64,000 nucleotides of DNA from the NCBI GenBank assembly GCA_038087015.1, contig JASBNA010000004.1, forward strand, positions 1,612,001 through 1,676,000. The letters are read 5' to 3'. Within the stretch, counting starts at the first letter, position 1; every line of letters begins with the position of its first letter. The translations under genes were made by a program, and so were the position numbers. This document shows positions 1 to 11,381 of the stretch, one piece after another. The stretch is from Cerrena zonata (taxonomy: Eukaryota > Basidiomycota > Agaricomycetes > Polyporales > Cerrenaceae). The notes beneath the pieces are model-generated. The model worked only from the letters and a program-made list of their open reading frames with translations. It was not told the DNA's origin and did not search any database.

Positions 1-2480
1 TACCATAAATATGGTGCTAGTGGTATGCTGCACTATGTATGTAATTTCCAAGAAAAATGTTCAAGGGTTGTAGCTCCGACAGATTGTTCGTCACGAAGCT
101 TAAATCCAGAACCTGGACCAATCGACTATGACGCAATCTTCCTTTGGTGAATGGATTGGATTTGGTCTGTGCTATAAAAATAAAGGTTCAATGCGGTGAT
201 ATGATTTTCGCTTTACAAGACTCACACTCTTAAACATAATGGGTTTTGTAGAGACATAGTCACCTGCCTCAATGGTACCCAACTGTAAGCTCGGGTCTGT
301 ACTAGCAACGCACCATACGGTTAACGATTTCGATCATGTTGGTGTGTAGTACACGTTCGGGCTGACAGGATCAACACCGATCTGAACGTATCACGCACTC
401 TATCCGGGGATGATTACGCATATATTGTTATACTGCCTACGGAGTGGGCTCTATTGCATATTAAAAGAAAGACAAAGTCTTGACTTGAAGAGCCTGAAAT
501 GCCATTTTTTGTTTTCAGCGGTATGCAACGGATCAGCAGTGTCTGGCGGACTGGTATTGATTATCTCTGACGTGTGACCCTTATTCCAATGCTGAAAAAT
601 GGAGGAGGGACTTGATTGAACAGACCCTTGATGCTTGAGCAATGTAGGTAATCGAGAAGGTAGGTCAATCCCGGTGTCGTAATGGCAAAAGGCGGAACTA
701 TGATACTATATTCAAGCGTAATACAGGCTGTTGAAACATACTAGCAGCTTAAGGATATTTTTTGCAGATGCGTGGATTTCCTAGCATCAGATTTGGCATG
801 AGAATATCCATCATACTACCATTTACCAAACTCCCAGAGACAGTGAGACGCCACGATAGTATGCGAAGAGTGGCGTGTCGGTAACTCAATGATACGGGCA
901 ATTATTTTATGTCCAGCGATAGGATCGGAAGAGCGAGCAAATTTAAATCTGCTATCTTTTCAAATATCCTTTCACTAGAGTCGGTTGAAGTAGAAAGGGC
1001 TTCCTAATCTACTAGCATAGTAGGCTCAATCATTGATGTGACCGTCAAAGTCGAAGTTCGAACCAAGTTTTACAAAGACCATGAGTAAGCTATATGAACA
1101 GACTCGGAGAGCCTCCCCGCCGCCAGCTAGAAGTCCAACCGATCTATTAGCCTCAAGGCACTCAGGTGATATCTCTATTACTTCAGCATCTATTCGAGAA
1201 ATGCTAACAGGTAGTGATACTGATTCCTACCACTCTCCTTATCCCCTTTGGGCTTGTCTAGTGGTTCAAGTTGCGGTTCGATATTTGTGTTACTCGAGAA
1301 ATGGACCTCATCGCACCAGACACTCCCAAAAATAATATGGTACCAGTACAACCTCCCGGTCTTCAACTGGTAACCGGCCTAGGGACAGATCATATGAGAA
1401 GCAAAATGTTCACATTCATCATTCTCATTAACTCATTCACCTTCACACTCCTCCTTTCCTTGTCCGGTTCGGATTATTTGATAGAATAGCACGTCATCTG
1501 GATAACCTAGATAGAGACTGAAAAATGAATCCTCCTCCAGTGGGCTACCTTGGGGCCGTTCAATCGCTATAGATCTCAACCATTCTCTCCTTAGAGCGTA
1601 TACGAGGGTCACATTTCATGTACCATGTCTATATGGTGTTAGAGGGTGCAATGCACAAAGGTCGACAGGGTGAACGTACCTAGAAGGATGATGGAACGAA
1701 GGTAAGAAACGTAGTTTGAGAGTGGCACTCACCGCTAACGCGACCGAGCGCCTTTTACAGTGTCTCAATTTGGCAACCAAGTTCAAGTTGCCAAGTCCAC
1801 TAGCCTATCGTCGGGATTTCTTCATGTATGCCGTGAGCATACGAACAATATACATTGCAAGATATAGATGCCCCACTCCGTATATGACAACCTCAGAATC
1901 TTCCCTTATATGTCAGTTCTCCTATGTTTTTTTGTCAATTTGTCAGATGATGTGGAACATCATGGAGACTACATCCCGGTTGTGGTAATTAGTGGCCAGA
2001 TATGTAAGCTAGATACGTGGGGATTTAACGTTCATTTGAAATATGTTAGATTAAATGTCATCGCGGAGAGGGCGGCCTTCTTCATCTGAGGGTGAGATGT
2101 TGACAGGTTGTGTCCCCAAGTCGATCACTGGATGGTTCTGCAAGTTGTCAAGAATATACATTCAAGAGATAAATGCAAATACAATACATTAGTAAGGGGG
2201 GATTATGCCTGTCACAGCCTATCAATGTCAGGAGTGTTTCTGTCCGTGGTAGATTTTGTTTGAGCATTGTTTTACCCACCTGGAAGCAGATCGATGGAAT
2301 TTATAGTTCTGTTCGCAAAATACTGTATCACTGATCATTGACAACCGTAAATAGTCAACATCAAGTACTACATCCTTATCCATAATCTTGTAACAAATCC
2401 AAACTCTCAAGTCATAGTCCAAGCAGAAGGGTTCTCCACTCCTGCGAACCGGCTACTAACGAGTAGCTCCAACATGTCGT
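1..2480. other. Gene-free stretch
   Basis: I find no convincing gene here. Open frames are short (under about 95 codons), lie on both strands, and cannot be joined by sensible introns into a recognisable protein. I saw no tRNA, long repeat or coding-domain remnant. It may be diverged intergenic or old transposon sequence. Confidence 0.5.
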
Positions 2481-3222
2481 TTACAAATTAATGATGCCGA
2501 TGACATCCACGATAGCGAGGACCTTAGCAGAGAGCAACAGCTTGAGCGTGACGAAGATGGAGAGGTCAGCAGTGGGAAGGCTGTAGTAGTAAAAATAAAT
2601 TAGAGACTATAACCATACGACAAAAGGATCGTGCATACCCTTTGCCAATCTTGGGTGCAATACCAGGGTGCAAAACCTCCAAAGCGGAGAGCCAAGCACT
2701 TAAGAAGACGTCGACCTTTGCGCCCACGAACAAGTTGAGGACCGAGAACTTGGAAAGAGCAACGACCAGTGCCTAAATGAAAGTTATTCAATATCATGCG
2801 ATGAGTGCTGCGAAAAAAAGATATCACATACCGCGACAACATCCACCCCGATATCGGCGACGACGACGACATCGACGTCAGCAATGATACCGGCCTTCTT
2901 GCTCTTGAAGAAGCTCGTGGAGCCGGTGAAGGCCGATGTGAGTTGAGACAAAGCGGGGTCAGTGTTGGACCCTGTGGCGGCAGCTTGGCCTAAAGATCGA
3001 AATAATTGTCAGCGAAAACAGATGATAATTATGGTCAAATGTGCGCTACTCACTCAGTTGAGCAATCAAAGGAGTCACAGTGGACTGGAAGCTTTGAAGC
3101 TCGCTGACCACGTCAGAGCTCTGCCTCTTGGCAACATCAACGACGGTGGGGGAAGCAAACGCGGTGGTGGCAACGCTGAAGATAGCGAGGACGGGGAAGA
3201 GTAGTTTAGCAGAAAAGAACAT
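2481..3222 (-). CDS. Small secreted hydrophobic protein with Kex2-like site
   Basis: Four exons (3222-3054, 2989-2832, 2772-2639, 2580-2481) sum to 561 nt, giving a 186-residue protein. It opens with a clear signal peptide (MFFSAKLLFPVLAIFSVATT, cleavage near AFA-SP), followed by a short stretch ending in Lys-Arg (DVAKR|Q), a typical Kex2 processing site. The mature part has an amphipathic helix-like N-terminal half with Ser, Gln and Thr, then a strongly hydrophobic second half rich in Val, Ile, Leu and Ala. I found no cysteine, so it is not a hydrophobin. The frame stays open through all three introns and a TATA box lies about 100 bp upstream. I do not recognise a named family; it resembles the many small secreted proteins of agaric fungi. 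It could be a cell-surface or interface-active protein, but that is inference. Confidence 0.8.
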
Positions 3223-3319
3223 ATTGATGATGAAATGTGGCGAGTCTGCTGTAGATTGGAATTTACGCTGTAGTTCAGGAGGTGAGAGCGTTGGATTAAA
3301 CCTGTTCTACTCGCATACC

Positions 3320-3326
3320 TTTTATA
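3320..3326 (-). promoter_or_regulatory. TATA box of the small secreted protein gene
   Basis: Reading the minus strand, TATAAAA lies about 100 bp upstream of the start codon at 3222, a usual distance for a strongly expressed fungal gene. Confidence 0.5.
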
Positions 3327-5402
3327 CCTTCAAGCACACACCAAGAAAATATACGTCTTGTGTAAACTGTGGGACGAATGGTCTGAAATATGTCGAATAT
3401 GACGACTTCCGCATAATTTCTTGGATGACACTTCCACGAATGAATTGGCCCCAACAAAGGCGGCGTGTTTAAAATACGCGAAGATCTGTCAGTCACAGCT
3501 GTCAAAGGGTGGAGAGGATATAAATGTGAGGAAGGTCTAGGGGAGAGTGATTCACCGCTGAAAACCCACCAGAATAGATCCTCAAGCTGCAACGCAGAAA
3601 GAGCTGTCAAACCCAAATAGGAACGAATGAAAAAGAGATGTCCTTCCACGGGATTCAGACGTAGCCGATAAGGGTGCCAGTGCGGCCCAAAGTATTTCTC
3701 CGAAGACGAGACGTATCACATCTGTCATACATCGCTCCTTACCAGCTAGTATGTCCCTTGATCCCCACACAACTGTGGCAGGTTTTGGAACGTGCCTTGG
3801 GGCGAAGTAAGAACATGCTGTGAATACAATATCGACTTCCCTGCACAGGCAGAGCGCTGAGCCAGTTCGAAGGAACGTGTCCCTCGTACAATACAACCCA
3901 GCACTAAGAAAGACCGTAGAAGGGGTAGCATGAGGTTAAGCTCGGATATGTTGTAGCGACCACATTAGTCTTCTACAGCCGAGTACGCTCTGGGGCATAG
4001 AATCTTGTGGTATGAAACCTTGTTTATCCTAACTCTCTTCGTGAGAAAAGAAACATTGGCGAGCAGAGAGAAAGAAGCACTACCCTTGTACATCGGTCAT
4101 TCGGAGGAGCTTGATAGCCCGTTCATTCGGATAGGTTCCAGCCAATAGAATCGTTACTTCGGAACCGATTGATCATGAGATTCTAAATGCGGAGCACACC
4201 ACCTCGCTGCTAGAAACGCAACACGATCAGATGTTTGCCTCATCACTTCTCAAATAATATTTAAAATATCTTACCGGGTACAATAGTCGTCGGAATGTGG
4301 AGTAACAAACAATCAACAATCTAAGGTGTGGAGCGAAAATAGTGACAGTTTGCCTTGAAGTCGTCGCTTGCTGAAGTTTGTACCTGCCTACGTTCGTGAA
4401 GCAACAATTCAAGACCAAGTATAGCACAGTTTTCATACGATCCAGGTACACCGCGCCTTACGGGTAGCCAATGTACAGACCTTAGGAGTAAAGTCTCTCC
4501 GTAGGCTACATTTCGATGAATCAGGAGGACCGCTATACGGAACGCGTTGGACACTCACAGTCCGTATTCTCGGCTCCTTCGACCATCTGTACATATCCAT
4601 TTGGCATGATGAGATCGTATCATGTACGGGACCGAGATTCTTGCAGCTGTACCAAAGATAACCACAATTGAAAGATCATAGAAGGCATTGGAAGCCCGGG
4701 CAACATTGGTTGAGGACATTGAAGGGTGAAAGAACGACTTCTCTTGGGAGAATAATTTCCGAAGTCTTGCTGAGCAGTAAAACACCGTCGCACACTTAGC
4801 ACAGAATAGATACCGTGGTGTGAGAGGATGACGATATGTATGACATCCGGATAGATAGAACCTGATCAATGACCCTAAAAAGCAGACCGTTAGTCGCCAT
4901 GAGCCCCTGCCCGCGTAAGGAGTGCAAGAGAGCCTTGTGAGTGCTATACCCCATATCGACCACCAGGAGCTGGAAAGAATGCTGGAAATTTGAGCTTAGA
5001 CGTGAGCCTGGCCATCAAGAAACACCAGATCTTCTAACTACGACTACCTCGTTGATGATACCCATAATCTTGTTATCAAGGACATATAGGGCGGGTGGTA
5101 TGCGTAGAGCATACATTGTGGTATTCCTGGTTATAACGGAGCTAGTTAAAATGTAGAATAAAACGTTGAACGTTAACATCGTTGTTTCCAACCGAATCCA
5201 ACCGCCGCTATGATCCTCGGTAAGGCAAATACGGGTAAACACAGACAAATATCTGCACGCCGTCTCAAGCAAGAACGGTTGTGACAGAACGCGGCTTGGC
5301 TTGCTCCCTTCGCCACGCCCAAACATCTAAAACTACACCAACTATTCACTTTCCTTTTGTCCGACCCTTCACACTCTTTTTGTTTCTTCTTCCCAATCCA
5401 AC
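3327..5402. other. Gene-free stretch
   Basis: Only short, mutually overlapping open frames are present. None shows a signal peptide, a domain or a plausible splice path. The last 150 bp before 5403 are pyrimidine-rich, as expected for a promoter or 5' leader of the next gene. Confidence 0.5.
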
Positions 5403-6572
5403 ATGCAATCCGACTCCTTGGCAAGCGCATACAACTTCAATGTCGTCACTTCTCAATCCGCAAACCTCTCACTCGTTGGACAAATCATCTTGTACACCCT
5501 TCTAGCGTTGCTCGCAGTCGTGTTTATCGGAGGCTGCTATCACATGTGCACACGAAGCTGGCTGGATAGAGACGACATCGAGTCTCCATCAAGATTCGAA
5601 CAATGGTCTTCTACGCAACATGACACCATTCCACCTCCGATACCGATCATTTCTTCACGTAGAGTGGCTAAGCCTAAGAGCCTCCAGGCCACTAAAGAAG
5701 TCGATATAACGGATATTGAGAAAGCAGATACCGAAAAATTGGAAAGCGGAAAGTTCGCAGTCGATATAGTAAAAGTCGAAGTTATAGAGGTAGAAGCAGC
5801 GTCCGAAAGAGAAGGTTCTTCCTGCATTCATCCTACCTCTTTGCAGCTCATCCAACATATTATAGCTGATCGTGTTCTCCTTCCTGGCATGTGCACTTCG
5901 TCGTCTCGTGCCTCCTCTATTTCTTCCGACTCATGCGACTCACCAATCCTCAAGACTCCCGAACTTCCTACTATTGACGCTGTTCCAACTATTGTATTTC
6001 AGACCAGTGATTCGGGCCCAAATATCCCTCCCTCGACTACTTGCGATTTCCCGCTTTCTGCCTCCTCCCTCGAAATTCAAATGCTACTCGCCACACATGC
6101 ACACCTCCAAGTCGGACCGGATGTCAAGCCTGAAACTTTACTCAAAGTACCTACCATGAGTTGGACTGGAAGAATACTCGAACCTGGCGAACCCGAACTG
6201 CCATCTTCCTGCTCCCTGACAGAGGAGAACGATTTTGATGCTAAAGACTGGGACGAATCGGATGACTCTATCTGTCTCATCTACGACCTTACACGACCTC
6301 TTACGCCTATGCCGTCTACCCCTCGGGACCTCGATGAAGCGGTCACTAGCTCTCTCGTGGCTTCTTTATCCTTGGACTTGGACTCTATCTTGCTTGCTGC
6401 TGAAAAACGTTTTGGGGACTCTCCTGAATATGGACGCGCTGAATACGGATTAAATGCAGACATCTCGGAAAGTATCGATGAAGACTCGATTTACGTGGGT
6501 ATCGTACCAATGAACGACAAGCCGAGCAGGAATAGCACGGACGTTGTCATATCGCCTACCACCTCTTCTTGA
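5403..6572 (+). CDS. Single-pass membrane protein with long disordered acidic tail
   Basis: One uninterrupted exon of 389 codons. About 24 polar residues precede one hydrophobic segment (roughly residues 25-48, LVGQIILYTLLALLAVVFIG), followed by Cys/Arg-rich residues that should face the cytosol. The remaining ~340 residues are low in complexity, rich in Ser, Pro, Glu and Asp, with alternating acidic and Thr/Pro stretches and no recognisable fold. The start sits just after a C/T-rich leader. No named family was recognised. Many agarics have such orphan one-helix proteins, and a similar architecture occurs in this window at 28015-28951, though the two do not look homologous outside the hydrophobic segment. 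Function unknown; a signalling or scaffold role at a membrane would be a guess. Confidence 0.75.
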   Translation: MQSDSLASAYNFNVVTSQSANLSLVGQIILYTLLALLAVVFIGGCYHMCTRSWLDRDDIESPSRFEQWSSTQHDTIPPPIPIISSRRVAKPKSLQATKEVDITDIEKADTEKLESGKFAVDIVKVEVIEVEAASEREGSSCIHPTSLQLIQHIIADRVLLPGMCTSSSRASSISSDSCDSPILKTPELPTIDAVPTIVFQTSDSGPNIPPSTTCDFPLSASSLEIQMLLATHAHLQVGPDVKPETLLKVPTMSWTGRILEPGEPELPSSCSLTEENDFDAKDWDESDDSICLIYDLTRPLTPMPSTPRDLDEAVTSSLVASLSLDLDSILLAAEKRFGDSPEYGRAEYGLNADISESIDEDSIYVGIVPMNDKPSRNSTDVVISPTTSS

Positions 6573-8967
6573 TCCCCAGCTCCTTGTGTATAATCCTTTT
6601 CGACACGCAGTTTAGCGTTTTCAATGCATCCATATTCATGTTTTCTGTTTTGCCCAATCTCTCGTTCAAAATCTGAGTGAATTTATATTGTTTCGTTACC
6701 GAGCTACAAGGTGCGTACTCTCATCGACTCTCCGCCGTACTTTCCCAAAGAGGCCTCTTTTAGTACTATCCTCGACTTGAAGCTCAACTCCCGCTCATCC
6801 AATGAAATTCCTGTCAATCATGGCCCAAGGTCGCTGCCGAACTGGAGGCTGACTGGCTTCCACAAGAAGCTCCAGATTGTCAGCCCTCCCCCCTCCCATA
6901 CATAAGCCTGCGTCCGAATGCTGGCTGCTCTTCATCCTCTGTACTGCGACTACCTATCGCATGATAGCCATTGTTTGCCATTGTTTACCGAAAGCTTCGG
7001 CTTGCCTTCTAAATACGGATGGAGGTTTACCGACCCACTGATCCTTAGAAACACACCGCTTGTATTCATATTTCTCAATGATCAAATGGACGAGGAATTA
7101 TGGAGTGCTATGGCTCGGGTTACATACAGTACCTTGAATTCGACATTATATGGTGCGTTGGATTACTTAGGAACGTATCAACGAGCCTGCAGTATCTGGA
7201 AGTTGTTTACGTACCGATAGACTAAGTATGACGATCATAATGCATATGCAGCTGTATTGCAGTAGGCCCGGATGATATTTGAAGCCTAGAACGTAGATGG
7301 TAAGTGTAATTTTTATTCTACAGCAGTAAGAGAGCCGCTTGAGGATGATAGTCTGTCGTCACGATTAGTTGTATGTAATCTTGAGTAGTAAGTCATGATT
7401 GATAATCGTGCCACTGGGGGATCTCTTCTGCCAGAAGGGTGGACGATTGTTGGAGGCTCTACCTCGATATTCTAAACTTGAAGTCGTTAAGACTCGCAGT
7501 GACTAATGGCACTAATCATTACTAATGCTGGGGGTGGGCATTCCATGCGAAGGGATATTCTGCTGAATAAGCACACAGCCACCAACTTTCTGTGATTTGG
7601 GAGACTTGAGTTGTGTATGGTGTAAAGGCAACTCAATAAAATTAAAAATGTATTGTTATTGTAGTCTGAGCACTGTACACTGCGACAGAGTGCTTCTATA
7701 TGAGTAAAGACTGTGTTTGAACATAGATTTTGAGAATAAAGTCCTTCTGTCACGCATGTCACGGGTATGTAACACGTTGTGTTACTCTTTCCAAAGGGTA
7801 CCCTTTTGATGAAAAAAACTGGGCACACAGCACAAGAAACATGAAAATCTCTCGCGGGATGTTTACTAGTACTTCTTACGGAGTCTTGTATAGAAGGGAT
7901 TTTTTTAATTCGAACATTTAGCTTTACTTCTGGTCAGTAAAATATGCTATACTTAATATTTCGGAAAACGCTTCTATACAAGACTCAAAAACATCTATAT
8001 ACATAACTTTGTCTCTCAAAGTTCTTCCCCTCTTCAGTGAAAGTTTAGGAAAACATCAAAACAAGGTACCCTTTCGATTTGAGGGAGGACAAACAGAGCC
8101 AAATAGATGGGCGCTCACAGCCATTGCCCACCCCCACTAATGCCTATGTTTAGCTCTGATCACGTGTGGGAGTCCTCGGGGTCCTGGCTGCGGCATTTTG
8201 CTAGGCAGAATTGCCTCACCAGTCACTGAGAGCGTTCCTCTTGTAGCTCTCTCTCACCTCTTGCATGTACTCTCATCACCAGGCTCCCGCTTCCCCTCGT
8301 CCTCCTTGCTCTCTGTCTTCTAGGGTTACTACGATACTATTGCTCCGATACTGATATAAGTCCTGCCAATGGACTCTCATCTATATTGATTCGCTCTTAG
8401 CTTGTGTGCAGACGGGGGCGTAGTTCTCAGGATGCCTGCCTCTCTGGGCAACAACATGCTATCCATGGCTTTGACAGACTCTCTTTCTGTTTCTTGACTT
8501 TCTATCAACCCTCTCAAAGTTAAGCCAATTCCGGATTCTATTATACGTATTGCAAACCGTCGTCTTCATATTCACCTAAGGGTTGTGCGGGCGTTGTACC
8601 CTGAAACATACCCTTTCTAATTTATTTGTTCCTCCATTCCTGTAGCATCTTCAGATCGATACGAATCTCGTTCATGGAGATGCTTCATTTGGGGGATAAG
8701 TATGTTATGATACGGCCGTTTGTGTGTTTGCTTGATGGTTTGATCTGTGGGTCCTTCGTTCCGAACCTCTAGTCAGCCAGCGGTGATGCCTGAGGTGGGT
8801 AAAATCAGGATATGTTGCGCCTTCAACGTTTACAATATAGCCAAGCACTAGATGGACGGGATTTGCCGGTTACATCTCATTCTACCAATGCCGAGCCATC
8901 CCGTTGCTCATTGTAGCAACGTCTCTTTCCATCCACTGTGTTCAATTTGCAACACTTCGAAGTCATC
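6573..8967. other. Gene-free stretch and CTR upstream region
   Basis: No supported gene. The first ~150 bp should be the 3' untranslated part of the preceding gene. Frames at 6711-6905, 6918-7220 and 7487-7828 are short and featureless. From about 8160 the sequence becomes C/T-rich, typical of a promoter and leader, and probably belongs to the CTR gene at 8968. I saw no clear TATA box there. Confidence 0.5.
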
Positions 8968-9649
8968 ATGGATGGTATGACTATGTCATCTGGCTCAACC
9001 AGTTCAGGTTCCATAACTTCCGATGGAGATATGCTGATGATGACCCCGTATCTTCACTTCTCTGGTGGTGATAATCTACTCTTCAAATCTTGGCGTCCCT
9101 CTTCTGTTGGCGCTCTTACTGGGGCCTGCATAGGCCTAATCCTTCTCGCTGTGCTCGACAGGTGGATGGCCGCTGTACGCGGTCTTCTCGAGGTTCGTTG
9201 GGAACAACAGTAAGTCGTCCAAATGCAGATATTGTAAAGCAAACCCTGTAGCCTCGACTCTAGTGCTCTGGCTGTCATGTACAACAGCAATCTGTTACGT
9301 GGTGATGGTGCCTGTTGCGATATGGAGGCTGAAGAGCTTGAGTTCAAGGGCTCCTCCCTTCAGGGACCGGCCGCCATCTACGCTCCCAGATCTCTTCCGC
9401 CTTTCATCCCGTCTCACGACTTGGCACGCGGTCTGCTATTTGCTTTACAAGTTCTATTGCATTACCTTCTCATGTTATCTGTCATGTAAGTGGCATTCCT
9501 ACTCGGGATAACGTCTCCTATTTAATGTAATATTGCTGCTGTTCCGTAGGACATTTCAAGCTGCCTACTTCATCTCCGTTGTGGTCGGGCTGGGAATTGG
9601 GGAGGTCTTCTTTGGACGCATGGGCATGAGGAGTTCACATGTTCATTAG
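8968..9649 (+). CDS. CTR-family copper transporter
   Basis: Three exons (8968-9209, 9252-9485, 9550-9649) give a 191-residue protein. CTR proteins form trimers that import Cu(I) across a membrane. The N-terminus is short and Met/Ser-rich (MDGMTMSS, DGDMLMMTP), like the Met-rich copper-collecting tails of the family. Three hydrophobic segments follow: around residues 46-65, then two close to the C-terminus. The second carries the Met-x3-Met selectivity motif (MLSVM) and the third the Gly-rich packing motif (VGLGIGEVFFG). The loop between helices 1 and 2 is acidic (MEAEELEF). An in-frame ATG lies 30 nt further upstream (8938), but the start chosen gives the usual MDGM opening. It lies directly upstream of a BIM1-like copper protein on the same strand (518 bp gap). 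Plasma versus vacuolar membrane cannot be decided from sequence. Confidence 0.92.
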
Positions 9650-10167
9650 TGCTCCATTCGTTGCGTCTATGCAGTACCAGTGCATGCTATAATTATGCAA
9701 CTTGATGATGTGTAATGTATTGTTTGCTCGAACAAACCCTCACAGTCAGGCATTATCAAAGTTGCCGACATCGGAATGGCGTTTGGTCGTCAATACCTTC
9801 CCGTTCTGAGGTATACGACGACTAATTGGCACAGTGCTAAATGTTTATTCTATGATCAGGAAAGTGTATGCTCTTTATACATTGGATTGGACTCCCTCAA
9901 ATTTGCCTAGTATCATAGTCATCAAGGTCCCTTCATCTCGTAATTCTGACACGTTCTTGTTGTGTTATGACAGTTGTATCTGGCTTCTGGGCGCGACGGG
10001 ATGCATTGACTTCGCACGACCAAGTGATGGGCTCAAACAGACTGCAACAAAGGAGAAAGAATTTTTCTCTATGGTCCGTATAAGATGGAGTTTAGAGGCA
10101 TGCCCTCCCAACCCGAGCAGAATCCCCGCGTTAGCTGTACCCTTGGTGGTTCAAGAGACGAGATAAC

Positions 10168-11032
10168 ATGTATTTTGCTTCCTCAGCTCTCCTTCTTGGC
10201 TTTTCAGCCGTTGCTTCTGCTCACTTTCACCTCCAATTCCCTCCACCTCGAGGACTATTTGTTGAGGACCAAGAACCTACGTTCTGTGGTATGCTCCCCT
10301 CGCGTATCGTTACATGTATACTCCCTCACCATTACCTCGTATTTCGCAGATGGATATACAACTTCGGTCGACAACCGAACTCAGTTCCCCTTGAATAACG
10401 GTGTCGTTTCCATCACCAGCGAGCATCCCAAGTGGACCTGTAAGTTATTAAGCCTCAAGTGTGAACTTCTACTGACAATAATACCATAGTCGGTGTCATC
10501 GTTTCAACTGTGCAGAACCCTACCAACTTTGCCAACTTCTCCCAAGCTGTCCCCTTCTTCCAAACAACAGGCGAAGGTCCCGCCTGCTTCCCTCTCAACC
10601 TTGCTTCTTCCGGAGTCAGCGGCCTCAATGATGGGGTCAACGCCACTCTCCAGTTCGTCTTCGATGGTGGTGACGGCACCCTCTACCAGGTTAGTTGCAC
10701 TTCACTTGTCCACGTCCTCTAAGACCTCTCGCTGATCATGATCATCTCGCCAGTGCTCCGACGTCATCCTAAGCAATGCCGCTACCATCCCCTCTAACGT
10801 GTCCTGCACCAACGGCACGAGTGGAACCACGAGGCCTGTTCAATCAGCCTCTGGTTTCAGCACAGGCGCACCTTCTGGCACGGGTTCGCCCTCTGCCTCT
10901 CTTACTAGCTCTGGATCATCCGCGCCCTCACCCACTGGGTCAGGTAATAACAACGGCGCTATACAAAACTCGGCAGTTAGCGTCGCCGTGGTCATGAGCG
11001 TGATGGCTGCTTTGGCTGCCACAATGTTGTAG
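10168..11032 (+). CDS. BIM1/X325-like LPMO-fold copper protein, GPI-anchored
   Basis: Four exons (10168-10288, 10350-10439, 10490-10689, 10754-11032) give 229 residues. A signal peptide ([18 protein letters not shown]) is followed directly by His ([11 protein letters not shown]), so the mature protein begins with the His that forms the histidine brace in LPMO-like proteins. A second conserved-looking His sits in TSEHPKW. After about residue 155 comes a Ser/Thr/Gly/Pro-rich stalk, then a short hydrophobic C-terminus ([14 protein letters not shown]) after Asn/Gly residues, the pattern of a GPI anchor signal. The X325/BIM1 family binds copper but is not known to oxidise polysaccharides; in Cryptococcus neoformans BIM1 assists CTR1 in copper uptake. 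Here it lies next to a CTR importer, which fits the same role. Copper ligands beyond the His residues (an Asp in the family) were not assigned with certainty. Confidence 0.9.
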
Positions 11033-11381
11033 GGTTTTAGGTGGTTCGGGTTTCTTGATGGATGATGTAAACTGTGTTATGATAATGGGAATGTGGTTTG
11101 ATGCTATTGTCGTGAATTTACTCTCCGGATATATGGCTTTGCTCTTGCCGCGGTATGACATGTATTATATAAAGAGGTTGAGACTATAGCCAAAAACTGA
11201 TAGTGACCAAGTGGCTTCAGTCAATAGCATGTTTCTCAATGGAGGAGTCCCGAAGGACCCGGTTTTAATAGGACAAAGTACTAATAACATTACTTGCAAC
11301 AACGAAGTGCAGTATTCGTACTTCATCTCAACAATACAAATACAATCTGAATTCTCCACGACAGTTATTGTACCGTACCAC

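Noticed and set aside
1050..1080. GTTCGAACC, similar to a tRNA B box
   Set aside because: No A box, cloverleaf stems or anticodon could be drawn around it.
10168..11032. BIM1-like protein as a true polysaccharide-cleaving LPMO
   Set aside because: It has the N-terminal His brace but follows the X325/BIM1 pattern with GPI anchor, a family reported to lack LPMO activity.
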